64,000 nucleotides of DNA from Aphrocallistes beatrix (GCA_963281255.1 OY725503.1:1612001-1676000); one strand, 5' to 3'. Positions 45,470-58,659 are shown, numbered from the stretch's first letter. Notes: generated by a model not told the origin, from the letters alone. A program made the numbers and translations.

Positions 45470-47955
45470 GTCAGGGAATATTACTAAAATGGGGAACATA
45501 TTCCTTACCAACAAATCTCTTCACCTGTAAAACGGCCACTTACACATTTTTCGCTTGTAGCAACTACGCAAAAAAACGAAAAATCTCCAAAGAAATTAGT
45601 CCCTGGCACTTTTCAAGTTTATTCTACTTTTTTATGCAAGCTTAAATATTTTCGGGGCTCCTAAATAATCCGGACGATTTCCCTTTCAAGAAATCCTGCC
45701 AAATGATCATGTGGTGTGTTGATTTATGTTTTTGAACTCATGGAATATAGTGGTCAAAACAAGAAGTCACTCGATGGGGTTACATTCCTTATTCTGGCTT
45801 TTCGAGCCTAAATCTTGCTGAATCCTTTGAAAATTAAAAATTACACAACAAAATAATACATACATAGTAGGATATCTGTATAACTAAATTCAGTCGTATG
45901 TAAAAATATATGCTATACTGTGGTAGACAGTTGCTGGTATTTTGTAAAATATTCTACAATAACTGAGTTTGCATTCCAGAAAAGGTGCTGAGTAACCGCA
46001 TGATATGATAGTGTGATTCAAGATACTATATAGGATGAAACAACGTAATGAAATCATCCTGAAATTCTAATACTCTTCCTAAATATACGTCTAATGTTAC
46101 ACGAAGTTTAAGTTCACTGCCAATCTCTGTTGGACAAGCTATAAGATACTTAATAGGTTTAATTTAATTGATATTCGTATTCAGCGTTAAATTTGGAGAA
46201 AGGGCTCACATGACCATATTCGTGCTGAATATTTTCCTTGACGACCCAGAAATATGCAACCTCCGTGTAGCCTCATCGAGTGACCGTTTGTTTTGCTCCA
46301 CTATATTTCATGAGTTCAAATAAACAGAAATCAACTATCTACATGACCATTCAGCAGGATTTCCTGAAAGAGGAATCGTCCGAATTATTGAGGCACCCGG
46401 AAAATATTTAAGCTTGCATTGAAAAAAAATCCAAACTTGCAAAAGTAGCATGGGCTTAATTTGGTCAAGGAGACCCCTAAGAAGTCAGAATTACCAAAAA
46501 GTTTCATACTTCTCAAATTTCTCGATTGACCCTCGTGCTCCTGGATTAAATGACAATAAATACTGTCCTTTTCTTGTAGAGCACAACAATCTAGCAGTAT
46601 GGAAGTAGATAATAGTCCTGCACCTCAATGCCGTCATCTGTCAAACTTTTTTGGATTTGTCTCATTGAGTCAAAATCATAATTTTAGATCACTTACGTCG
46701 TATATCAGTCTGGAGTAGTAATCACACCCGTCTAGAAAAAGCGCAAAAGATACAGGGTTTCCTCTGATACCAAGTCAATGATCCCTTCCAGGCGGCCGTG
46801 CTGTCTTTAGCTATCTTGTCTTCAGGGAATCCGTAGTCAAATTGTCAGGAACTCCGGTATCTCTTTCTAGCAGTCTCTATAAGTAAGTGGAGAGGGGCTA
46901 AATAGCAGTTAATGTAATCCCATCCCATACAAAATGTAAATGCTTATAATCATAACTGAATAATCACTACCCATCAAATATCCATCACTACCTATGACAT
47001 ACCAATCATTACCCTTCATTACCCATCACATACACTGATCGAGTATACTTATTGCTAGGCATATGATTGTTACACCTTTCAATATAAACTGGATGGTTTG
47101 GGAAGAGATGAACGAGATAGTTGCAAAGAATGCATACATTCTTGTCATAAGTTGAACGGTACGTGAATTCATAGAACTTCATCCAGTAGATGCACTGAGC
47201 CTAGAGAAAATGCATCGTATCTTTATCTGTGCTGACGCTTTCTCTGCCTCTGCTTCACCTACAATAAATGAAATGTGAATTATTGAATAAATTTGTAAAC
47301 GAGATATCACCAGTATTTAAAAAAGAAAAAAGCTGTAATCATTGTTCTCTTCCATCTTTCATGTCTAGTAAAACAGGCGGCAAATACGAGTTGACTTCAT
47401 GGTGACTTTGACAGACTTGTTGTACAGACCACGTATACACTCTACATGTATCTCAGTCTTCCGACATTCCGTGCCTCTTTCATGGGATCCAAAATTATGG
47501 CATTTCCAACTGCTCCTGCATATGCCAATAGAGTAGGATGACTTTTAGTAGTTTCCTATGAGAGCTTCGAGCAGATGTCTCCGGAGTTGAGGTGCAGGGC
47601 TATGGTCTATATCCATAATGCTAGACTGTTGTGCTCTACAAGAACAGACAGTATTTATTTTGACATTTATTAGAGAGATTTTGCGTTGTTTCGACAAGTG
47701 AAAAATGTGTGCATTGCCGTTTTCCTGCCAAGGAATTGCTTTAGTGCGAATCTTAACATTTTCAAATTTTCCCAGATAAGTTTCTGGGTGTCCCAACTTG
47801 CAGCAGTTACCACGGGTTCCCCTACAGGAGTTTAATTTAAACTTTTTGAAACATTCTAGTAGACACCTTTGTAAACACATTGGTGAAGAAATTTCTTGGT
47901 AAGGGATTTGTTCCTTACCGGGAAATGATATTTGATAATATTTCCTGACTATAGG
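45470..47955. repeat. Decayed fold-back element related to the 9.6-11.7 kb repeat
   Basis: TTGTAGAGCACAACAATCTA near 46,576 is inverted as GACTGTTGTGCTCTACAAG near 47,625; CCTGCACCTCAA near 46,617 matches TTGAGGTGCAGG near 47,588. The ends near 45,480 and 47,950 also match. 45,780-46,400 matches the right arm of the 9.6-11.7 kb fold-back. The frame at 47,545-47,880 falls in one arm and has no recognisable motif. Confidence 0.55.
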
Positions 47956-49604
47956 TTAATTTGATTTTTTATCTCTTGTAGTATCAAAAGATGGTGTATA
48001 TATAATATTCTCTTTCCACATAATCATAAAATATACTTCAAAGTATTCTTCCCACTTGGGAAATAAACAGAAGTGGTAAAATGTTATATGAAACGGCCAG
48101 AGAGTTTGGGTGTGTGCACGATATCCACTTCTAAGATTACAACATCACCCTCGACTTCCCAAGTTTATATGGGATATACAGGCACATTCCAGACTCCTTA
48201 GATGGTTACTATTTGTCTGTCAAATCGTACCATAAAGATTATTATTTCAAGAAACCTTGATCATCTCAAAAATGGATGATTGTTTTATATTTGCTCCCTC
48301 TAATTACTACTCTCCCTGAGGGACGTGCTGGATCACACACACTACACTTTGATCCGAAATGCATTCAATAAGTAGGACTCAGTAGCATGATTTTTGACGG
48401 AATTCCGACGATTTAATATCCACTCCTATTACCAATACTTAAGCATGATAATTATAGAATATTTAACAAAATTAAAAGGCAATCAACCACTTCTTTAGAT
48501 GATTGCCCGACACAAGCCAGCAGTAAAAAATCTGAAATTAATTCAGATCAAAAAGAATAAATCGATTGCCACTCACAATGAGGCCTTCAATTAAGTAATT
48601 GACTTTTGACCAAGGTACTCGTATTATTAACCAGAAAAAAATGATTCTTTTTTTTCGCTACAGTTAATCTATGTTAGCAAACTCTACGAAACTGATTTCG
48701 CTGTTCTTAATTATCCAGGAGAGAAGCTCAGGTAGAAGCAAACATTTTCGAGATACTGGTGATAAATTTTAGTTGGTTAAAATATAATTATATATATCAG
48801 GTCGATTGGGCATGCAGTAGTTGCTGACTTTTTTTTGTTTGACCAGAATTGATTGAGGAACTGGGAGGTGCTAGAAATGTGAAATTTGGCAGACAGGTAA
48901 ATAATAATGAGTCTGCGATTAAGTTCGAAGATCTAAGCGAAATTTTCACACCTCGCCGAGATAGGTGACAAATTGTGCTGACCAATGAAATTCGATTCTT
49001 TTATAGTGCAAATACATTAGGATCAAACAGTAGTGACTTATGCATACAATCAAAAGGACTATTTGTGATTGAAATTTATTGGTTCATGTGAGAACCAATC
49101 AATTATCAGACTTTTATAATGCGAATCACACGATTCTGTTTCAATTAAATGATTGAATATACGTAGCTATTTGGAGTTTATATTTTATTGTTAAAGTTAT
49201 TTTATGATCGAATTGATTGATCATAGCATATAACACACTTTAATTGTTGTTAACGGGCATGGACTGAAATTGGTTGATTATTCAAGTATAATAATCTTTA
49301 GTAATGTGAACTTTGTTGAGTCAAATTGACCTTTTGTTGACTTAATATGAAGTAAATTCTATTTATCACGAAACAAAATTTTATGCTACAGGTTCAACAA
49401 GAATTGTAATTATAATAGTGATCCTAAAAAGAGGAATAAAAACCCAGAAAAATGTCCGTTTTTTAAAAAATGAACAATAAAATCACTAAGTCATAGGATA
49501 TCGAAAATCGAGTCATTCTATGTCCATCATATAATGATATGTAACAACTATTGAAATTTTCAAACTATCACTACTAGTACTACTAAGTAAAATCTATCTC
49601 TTTA
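47956..49604. other. No gene recognised
   Basis: AT-rich, without repeats shared with the rest of the window that I could see, and without a credible coding frame. Confidence 0.4.
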
Positions 49605-50627
49605 TCCTTACTATTAAAACTCGATTATTGTTTGTTTGTGTGTATATATATGTATATATATATATCTCTGTAACGAATTGATTGAAGAAACTGCCAGGCA
49701 CAGAAAGCTGAGTTTTGGCATGTGGGAGTCTTTTGGCTATGGCTCCAGTAAGTTCTGAGCTCAGAGCAAAATATCGACTCATCGTGTATTATGACGTCAT
49801 TGTCACATTTGTTAAGCAATACAGTTATTCGAGCATAACTCAGACACTATAGGCAGGGTTGGCAGGTTTTGTCCACTTGGACAAAACCTAGTGGTTTTAA
49901 CCAGGTTAAAACCGTCCTGTCCAAAACCTCTTGGGTGGACAAAACTGGACAAAACCTCAAAATTTAATTCATATTCCTCATTAACGGTTTTGTCCAAGTT
50001 ATATCCAAGTTTTGTCCAAGTTTTGTCCAGGTTTTGTCCAAGTTATATCCAAGTTTTGTCCAGGTTTTGTCCAAGTGTTGTTCGTGTCCTCCATGATAAA
50101 TCGAATACAAAATATAGTTATGGTAATAAACAGGCGTTAGCAAGAAAATTCATTCATTGTCCTCGCTCTCTTTCCATCCTAAACTGTTTCGTACCCACTG
50201 CAATTATTTACAGTTTCTATTAGGTTTTGTCCAGTTTGGTCCGGTTTTAACCGGTTAAAACCAGGTTTTGTCCACTGCCCTGTCCAAAACCTGTTTTGGA
50301 CGGACAAAACCCAACCCTGACTATAGGAGATAGAAAGCTGAAATTTTAATAGAATCTGTATACTAACACGTCTCACATATGATGCAACTATCATCAAAAA
50401 TGATGACTCATCACTTTGTTATGACGTCATCATTACTCATCAAAATTTTTAAAATTGTCAAATTTGGTTATTTTTCGTGCGATATCGATTATGACAGTAG
50501 GACAGACGTATTTAGAGATGTTATCTCCCTTATAATTAATCAATGTGACCCCAAGCGTCCAAAGAGCGCCTCCGGCGGACACAAAGTGTCCGCCAGCCGC
50601 GCAACGCAAGCAAGCGAAGCACGCTTG
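49605..50627 (-). repeat. Family A repeat, full copy holding a hAT-type MITE
   Basis: The tail starts TCCTTACTATTAAAACTCG at 49,605 after an A, and the head ends CGCTTG at 50,627 before a T, with no flanking duplication seen. TGACGTCA lies near 49,793 and 50,421. Removing the 466-bp MITE and one 8-bp repeat leaves about 549 bp, the same as the next copy. Confidence 0.92.
49854..50319. mobile_element. 466-bp hAT-type MITE with exact 8-bp duplication
   Basis: Termini CAGGGTTGGCAGGTTTTGTC and the inverse of CAGGGTTGGGTTTTGTC. ACTATAGG is repeated exactly at 49,846-49,853 and 50,320-50,327. Inside, AAGTTTTGTCC-type units are repeated in tandem (about 49,997-50,075). Confidence 0.92.
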
Positions 50628-50775
50628 TAATGAATAAATAGCTTCTAAAAAGTATATTAGGAATTCGGAACAAGAGTCTGCGATTCTTAGTATTAAAGTT
50701 GAGATTTTCGAAAAATGCTATGTCATCACATAACAATAGATTTAAAACAACATTCCATAGTTAATAATGCAACTA

Positions 50776-51325
50776 TCCTTACTATTAAAACTCGATTAAT
50801 GTTTGTGTATGTGTGTAAATATATATATATCTTTAACGAATTGATTGAAGAAACTGTTAGGCCCAGAAAGCTGATTTTTGGCGTGTGGGAGTCTTTTGGC
50901 TATGGCTCCAGTAAGTTCTGAGCTCATACGAAAATGTCGACTCATCATGGAATTATGACGTCATTGTCACCTTTTTTATAATTGGAAATTTCAGTTTTTA
51001 GACTATAACTCAGCCGTTTTAGGCGATAGTAGGCTGAAGTTTAATTAGAATTTGTATATTAATATGCCTCACATATGATGCAACTATCATCAAAAATTGA
51101 TGACTCATGTTATGACGTCATCATTATGCATCAACATTTTAAAAATTGGCAAATTTGGTGATTTTTCGTGCGATATCGAATATACTTAGTAACAGTAGGA
51201 CAGTCATATTGAGGGATGTTATCTCCCTTATAATTAATCAATGTGACCCCAAGCGCCCGCAGGCCGCCTCTGGCGGACACAAAGTGTCCACCAGCCGCGC
51301 AGCGCAAGTAAGCGTAGCGGGCTTG
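50776..51325 (-). repeat. Family A repeat, complete 550-bp copy
   Basis: A good reference copy: TCCTTACTATTAAAACTCG at 50,776, TA stretch, TAACGAATTGATTGAAGAAA, TGACGTCA at 50,956-50,963 and 51,113-51,120, TGACTCA at 51,101-51,107, then the GC-rich head ending GGCTTG at 51,325. The last 17 bases can fold on themselves (CAAGC near the start, GCTTG at the end in most copies). Confidence 0.93.
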
Positions 51326-53391
51326 TTATTAATGAATCATTAATAAATCGTTATAGAAAGTATATTATAGAAACTAAGAACTAAGAATTAGGGTAGTTAT
51401 TAACAGAGATGGAAAGATCCTTTTTTGTTCATAAATGGGTTTTGACCGAATATAGAAGGTCCAGAACTTCCAAAATAAGTATGAAAAGTGTTCAAATTTT
51501 CCTGTACTCATTATTGACAAAAATTGGATTGATTGTTAAGGATACCGCCCTCGAAAAACATCGCCTGACATTAAAAAAAATGGTGAAATTTTTTATTGCT
51601 AATTCCATCGGATTATTGAGTAGTCTACCATCTAATCGTACTTATTGGACGGTATTTATTTTGATATTCTAGAACTGAGCACCTAAAGCTCAGTCGTACT
51701 AAAAATCGGAAAGTTATTCGTGGTTTTGCGGCGCATTCATCAATTATTTTCTAACTTATCTGATATTTTTTCAATTATATGAACCTCAAAATGGTTTTGG
51801 CCCCTTTAAATATTATAAAACAAATGAATTTAGGAAAAGAGGCACTTAAAATCCAATCAAAAATATCTTTATGAGGGACTTCATTTCTAAAATGCTCGGG
51901 AAATGGCAATTGTGATATTAGCTATTGTGTATAGAAAAGAATTCTGAACAGTTAAAAAAAAATTTTTCAGATCCGACCATTAGTTCGTAAGTTATAGTAT
52001 ATTGTAGGTAAAGTTCGGACATCAAACCTCTTTATGGCCCCGAAAGTGCTCGATGTCAATGCTTAAAAACTATTGAAGATATATAATCTATTATAATCTT
52101 AAATGAAAGGATATATATGATAATACATAGGTTCCTCAAACATCTCTTTGTCAAAAAGTAAATATTTCTTGACTTATCATCGATTTTCTTGTAATACAAA
52201 TTCTATGGAGAACTTTGAATATATTAGAAAATGGCGAATCTTGTCATGAAATAAGTTCCCAAAAGTAGCTATTATACTAAAAAAACAATGCAATAGTCAC
52301 TAGCAATGTATACAAAAATTTTGAAGCACTCAACATGATTATTTTGGAAGTTCAAAGCATTTATCTCCAAAATTAGGTCAAAGCCCACTATTTATGGTCC
52401 AAAAACAGATTCCTCCATATCTCGGGAAATATACACCCAAATTCTTAGCTCTCAATTCCTAATATACTTTTCATGACGGTATGTATCTGATTCTTAAATA
52501 ATAAGTGTACTACATGGAAAGGAAGGCTAAGTTAAGTTTTTATCACGTGATGACGTAGCATTTTTCGAAAATCCTAACTTGAAAACTAAAAGTCGTAGAC
52601 TCTCGCTCTAACTTCCTAATATACTTTTTAGAAGCTCTTTATTCATTCTAAACCGATGGATTATACTTTGTAGTGATAGGAATATGAATTATATTCCCTA
52701 ATTGGTTCAAAATATTCGGGGTTAGATGCCTCAAGGTAATTTGTGAATTTTCGGTATAATTTTACTATTTTCACCAAAATCTGTTGGAATACATCTAATT
52801 CATTAGTATACATGCGATTAAATGCCCATGGATGCTTTTATTTATTGTTAATAGCTCATTTTACATCGTTCTTAACATCAAAACTTCAAATCCCTATATC
52901 TCGGTACTTTAAAATTCCAAAATTGACGCTCTTTAAAAAATTTTAACTCAAAATTGCTTTGAGATAGAGGTTTGAAAATTTCAGGAGTTGTTCCATATCA
53001 TTAGGCGGTGAGCGTAGGACCACTCGATTTTCGATATCTTATAAATTTGTGATTTTATTGCTGATTTCCAAAGAAAATCTGGCTTTTTTCGCCGTTTTTT
53101 GGCAATTTTTTTCAAACCCCTGTAAAATTAACAATTTTGATTATTTTAACTTTCTTTTGGTTCTATGCGATTGGAAATTTTATAGACTATATATGAATAA
53201 ATTTTCGAAGCATTTGATCCAAACATGTGTTTCAAAAAAATCAGAGTGGAGGAGGGCTTACCATTAAGATGTGCTAGGGAAAAACGGAAAAAACGACTTT
53301 GAGACGCTGTAACTCAAAAACTAAAAATGCGAATCAAAAACTGTTTGGCATGTCTCAATATTTTTTAATTGCACTACCTGCCCACGCTTAA

Positions 53392-55433
53392 GGATACCGC
53401 CCTCGAAAAACATCGCCTGACATAAAAAAAATGGTGAAATTTTTTACTGTTAATTCCATTGGATTATTGAGTAGTCTACCATCTAATCGTACATGTTGGA
53501 CGGTATTTATTTTGATATTCTAGAAATGAGCACCTAAAGCTCAGTAGTACTAAAAATCGGATAGTTATTCGTGGTTTTGCGGCGCAATCATCAATTATTA
53601 TCCAGCTTATCTGATATTTTTTCAATTATATGAACCTCAAAATGGTTTTGGCCCCTTTAAATATTATAAAACAGATGAATTTAGAAAAAGAGGCACTTAA
53701 AATCCAATCAAAAATATCTTTATGAGGGACTTCATTTCAAAAATGCTCGAGAAATGGCCGTTGTGATAGTACCTATTGTGTATAGAAAAGAATTCTGAAC
53801 ATTTTTAAAAAAATTTGTTCAGATCCGACCATTAGTTCGTAAGTTATAGTATATTGTATGAAAAGTTCGGACATCAAACTTCTCTATGGTCCCGAAAGTG
53901 CTCGATGTCAATGCTTAAAAACTATTGATGATATGTAATCTATTATAATCTTAAATGAAAGGATAGATATGATAATATATAGGTTCCACAAACATCTCTT
54001 TGTCAAAAAGTAAATATTTTTTGACTTATCATCGATTTTATTGTAACACAAATTCTATGGAGAACTTTGAATATATTAGAAAATGGCGAATCTTGTCATG
54101 AAATAAGTTCCCAAAAGTAGCTATTATACTCAAAAAACAATGCAATAGTCACTAGCAATGTATACAGAAATTTTGAAGCACTCAACATGATTATTTTGGA
54201 AGTTCAAAGCATTTATCTCCAAAATTCGGTCAAAGCCCCCCATTTATGGTCCAAAAACAGATTCCTCCATATCTCGGGAAATATACACCCAAATTCTTAG
54301 CTCTCAATTCCTAATATACTTTTCAAGACGGTATATATCTGATTCTTAAATAATAAGTGTACTACATGGAATGGAAGCTAAGTTTTAAATTTTTACCACG
54401 TGATGACGTAGCATTTTTCGAAAACTTGAAAACTAAAAGTCGTAGACTCTCGCTCTAACTTCCTAATATACTTTTTAGAAGATCTTTATTCATTCTAAAC
54501 CGATGAATTATACTTTGTAGTGCTAGGAATATGAATTATATTCCCTAATTGGTTCAAAATATTCGGGGTTAAAGGCCTCAAGGTAATTTGTAAATTTTCA
54601 GTATAATTTTGCTATTTTCACCAAAATCTGTTGGAATACATCTAATTCATTAGTATACATGTGATTAACCCGAGCACGTCCAGGAATGTTGAATTGAATG
54701 TGAAAGTTAATTGAAAGTAAACTGAAAATGAAAGTGAAAGCTGGGTCATTTCTATTTATACCTTTGACCCCAAGTAATCCTCGGGTTAAATGCCCATGGA
54801 TGCTTTTATTTATCGTTAATAGCTCATTTTACATCATTCTTAACATCAAAACTTCAAATCCCTATATCTCGGGACTTTAAAATTCCAAAATTGACCGTCT
54901 TTCAAAAATTATAACTCAAAATTGCCTTGAGATAGAGGTTTGAAAATTTAAGGAGTTGTTCCATATCATTAGGCGATGAGCGTAGGACCACTCGATTTTC
55001 GATATCTTACAAATTTGTGATTTTATTTCTGATTTCCAAAGAAAATCGGGCTTTTTTCGCCGTTTTTTGGCCCTTTTTATTCGGACACCGATAAAATTTA
55101 CAATTTTTCTAATTTAAACTTTCTTCTGGTCCTATGAAGTGGCAAATATGATAGACTATCTATGAATAAATTTTCGAAGCATTTGATCCAAACATGTGCT
55201 TTAAAAAAATCACAGAGTGGAGGAGGGCTTACCATTAAGATGTGCTAGGGAAGAACGGAAAAAAACCGACTTTGAGACGCTGTAACTCAAAAACTAGAAA
55301 TGCGAACCAAAAACTGTTTGGCATGTCTCAATATTCTTTAATTGCACTACCTGCCCACGCTTAACATCTTATATATCTCTATTCTTGATATATGCTGTAA
55401 GCCAAACCTAAGGATTTTTCACGGGCGGTATCC
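53392..55433. mobile_element. Family C element, inner complete copy (2,042 bp)
   Basis: GGATACCGCCCTCGAAAAAC to GGGCGGTATCC, with TTAA at 53,388-53,391 and 55,434-55,437. The outer copy resumes at CATCTTATATACTCG right after the second TTAA. The inner copy's own CCCACGCTTAACATC at about 55,360 shows what the target looked like. Identity to the outer copy is high by eye. Confidence 0.9.
54669..54785. mobile_element. 117-bp piggyBac-like MITE
   Basis: CCCGAG and CTCGGG ends, with TTAA at 54,665-54,668 and 54,786-54,789. The outer family C copy has the empty site (GCGATTAAATGCCCATGG near 52,817). CCC...GGG ends with TTAA fit piggyBac. Confidence 0.88.
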
Positions 55434-55516
55434 TTAACATCTTATATACTCGTATCTCTATTCTTGATATATGCTGTAAGCCAAACCTATTGATTTTTCA
55501 CGGGCGGTGTCCTTAA

Positions 55517-56640
55517 TCCTAATATCCTCACTTTGACACATAATACTGATTAGATTCTCCATTTTCTAATTTATTCAAAGTTCTCCATATAATTAGTATT
55601 ACAATATTATTGCAAAAAATCAAGATAAGTCGAGAAATATCTTTTTTTGACAAAGGGATGTTTGAGAAACCAATATATTATATTATATATCCTTACATTT
55701 AAGATTTTACTGGATTTTATTTCTTCAATAGATTTTCTCATACATCTTTCGGGACCTAGAAGGGTTTTAGACCGAAATCTATAATAAGCCCTATCTCATG
55801 AACCAATGGTCGGATCTGAACAATTTTTCATTGTCACTGAATTTATTTATTATGATCCAAAGGTTCTGCAATAATAATTTTTTACTGCACTGATTTGACT
55901 AAGATATTTTAGTTTAAATTTAAATTGGTTTGCATCTAAGGAATCTAACACCCTTCTTGTTTTGAAATGAACTATTCATTACACTAAAATATTTTCTTAT
56001 AACATTTTTGAAATATGATATACCCGGCACTCCAATAATCATAATAACTATTTTCTCCTGATTAGATATATTTATATTTTCCAATATTCAGTTTTACGTA
56101 ATTCATAATACTGAAATTTGAGGATCTTTTTTGGTTTATTTACGGTTATCATTAATAAGAACAACAATTTTTAAAGTATAGTAATAGGATATACCTCCTC
56201 AAACATCCCTTTTTAAAAAATATTTATGGACTTATTATTGACTTTATCATAATATAAATTCAATGGGGACCATGGAATAAATTAGAAAATGGCGAATCTA
56301 ATAAAGTTTGGTAGTCTTGTGATGACGCAGCATCGTCTAAAAACTATAACTTGGAAACTAATGGTCGTAGTATTTCGTTTTAACTTTGTATTCTACTTTT
56401 TAGAAGCTCTTTATTCAATATAAACTGATAGATTTTACTTTGTATTAGCATTAAGTAATGTGAAATAGTATTCAAATTTGCATGAAAATATTCGCGATAG
56501 AGGGACCTCAAGGAAATTTGGGGATTTTCAGCGGATATTTGTTATCTTTCCCCAAATTCTTTTCGAATATGTTAAAATCATTAATATATATGTGAATATA
56601 TGCCTATAAATGATTTTATTTACTCTTAAGGTTGGTATTT
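55517..56640. repeat. Diverged family C and Tc1-MITE debris
   Basis: 55,517-55,850 reads as an inverted, decayed family C interior (TTTGACAAAGGGATGTTTGA), 55,855-56,160 as a relative of the MITE at 22,023, and 56,160-56,640 as family C in forward sense again. Confidence 0.6.
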
Positions 56641-57136
56641 CCTTTCAGAACTTTTCATTATTTTCCCTGAATTTTTTGTGGAAATTGTTCTCGATGAGTT
56701 ATCTGCAAAAATACACTTCGGGAGCCTTTTTTTCCCCCCAAATCACCTAATTTATAGAGGACATCCAAGGAAACTTCAATCGCTTATGCCTCTTTTACTC
56801 AATTATTCTTGCGCGAAATGGTTGAATAAAGAAAATAATAGGAATAGAATTTTAAATTTTAACCCAATTAATTTTTTCTTTCTAATTTCGTTGCGACAAT
56901 ATTTAGAAGCAGATTTTCCTAAGTAAAAATATTTTAACGTTTTGTAAATCTGTCTCTATCAATATCAATATAAATATTGAAAATCTGTCTCTATCATTTT
57001 GTTCTACGTGACGAAATCTTTCCAAAACCGTCGAGTTTTATACTCTACGACCTTTGTAACTAAAGATTCAAGTTTTGTAAATTGATTTTTTAAGTGCTAA
57101 AAACAGGCTACAGATCAATTTTCTTCGGAAAGGCTT

Positions 57137-58643
57137 GATTTCCATTAGTTTTTACTATATCCTAGTATTAAATAACATCCAATCTTCCTAAATCAACAAC
57201 TTATAGTAGTACTTAACTTCAAAATATGGTATTTCAAAATTTTTCACCATCAAAAGTGTGAAAAACTGGTCATTGATGACTGGCCACCCAAAAATAACCA
57301 CATTCGATAGCATCCGCCGGAATCCCAGATCAATAACTTCTTTGAACCATGTTAGATCATCATTTTAATGCTAAATTCGTGCTCAACACTAAATTCCCAG
57401 CAATTTGATATATATTGGCCATATTTGGAGAATATTTTGGTTGCCTTTTCCTTACAACGGACAGGAATGTGAAAAAAATCCTGGCCGTTGCTAGGCACGG
57501 TCAAACAAAAATGTTTCCAAATATGGTCGATATATACACTAACCGGACAAAAGTATTTGTACACTCTATTCTTCTCCATACAAATAGTAATAAATTGGAT
57601 CTTTTCATGAAGGGAAAAGTATTCAAACTCTAAGAGCTATTAAGAGTCTGATTTAAGATTCGAAATCTTTACATTCGAATTAGTAATAGTTGAAGATTTC
57701 TAACAAATGGCTCAACCCAATGAGTAAAATTATCAACCTGTGGCACAAGAGGTAGTACATCACCATCGTGTATAGTGATAAAAAGGGACATATGTGGCAC
57801 AAGGTGGCAGTGATTGATAATTCTGTCTGTTCATTATGTTCTACTCTTCGAGATCTATCAAAAACCGTTGAGTTTTCGTCCCTATGTTGAATTTACAAAA
57901 AGTTATCACCCTTATAATTGCTAAAAAAAGTCTCAGAAAATAGGATTTAAAAAATATTTATATATGTCCCTCAATTTCCATTAGTTTTAACTGCTTTGGA
58001 ATATTAATTACATGCAAATATCCTTATTCAACAACTTATAGCAGTACTTAGATTCAAAATATGGTATATAAAAGTTTTTCACCATCAAAAGTGTGAAAAA
58101 CTGGTCATTGATGACTGGCCACCCAAAAATGACCACGTTCGATAGTATCCTCCGGGATCAATAACTTCTTTGAACAATGTCAGATCATCATTTTAATGCT
58201 AAATTCGTGCTCAGCACTAAATTTCCAGCAATTTGATATATATATTGACCATATTTGGATAATTTTTTGGATGTTCGTGCATAGCAACGGCTAGGAATTT
58301 TTTCACATTCCTGGCCGTTGCTAGGAATCCGCAGCCAATGAATTTCTCCAAATGTGTCCAATATATATATCAAATTGTTGGAAATTTAGTGCTGAGGATG
58401 AATTCAGCATTAAAATGATGATCTGACATGGTTCAAAGAAGTTATGGATGCGAGACATTTCGGTTCAAAAATGTGTCCTTTTTGGGGTGACAGCAGGTGG
58501 TACAAGTGGCTCTAAGTGGAGAAATATTAGCATTGAAATTCTAAAAATCGAAATTAATGTTTAGAACCCTTTAGGGATCTAAAAATGATTAAAAAGGTCT
58601 TTTGGCAAATTTTTGTTAAAAAACAAAATGCCCATGCCCAACC
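57137..58643. mobile_element. Family B elements, one or two fragments
   Basis: The right end GCCCAACC is followed by TTAA at 58,644-58,647. The interior repeats TCATTGATGACTGGCCACCC and CCTGGCCGTTGCTAGG in both orientations, so it folds back on itself. A CACTAACCGGACAAAAG mariner-type terminus after TA lies at 57,537. Confidence 0.65.
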
Positions 58644-58659
58644 TTAAAATGACCTGTTG

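Larger units (their letters stand above)
51540..55512. mobile_element. Family C element (TTAA), outer copy interrupted by itself
   Basis: Starts GGATACCGCCCTCGAAAAAC at 51,540 and ends ACGGGCGGTGTCC at 55,512, with TTAA at 51,536-51,539 and 55,513-55,516. Without the inner copy it is about 1.93 kb. No protein is encoded. GG...CC termini with TTAA suggest a Kolobok-type non-autonomous element. Confidence 0.85.

Noticed and set aside
47545..47880. 111-codon minus-strand frame
   Set aside because: It lies in one arm of a fold-back repeat, has no recognisable motif, and its mirror sequence near 46.6 kb is not open.
51409..51672. Plus-strand frame beginning MERSFFVHKWVL
   Set aside because: It crosses the left end of the family C element, and the sister copy at 53.39 kb has no equivalent start; it is a chance frame.
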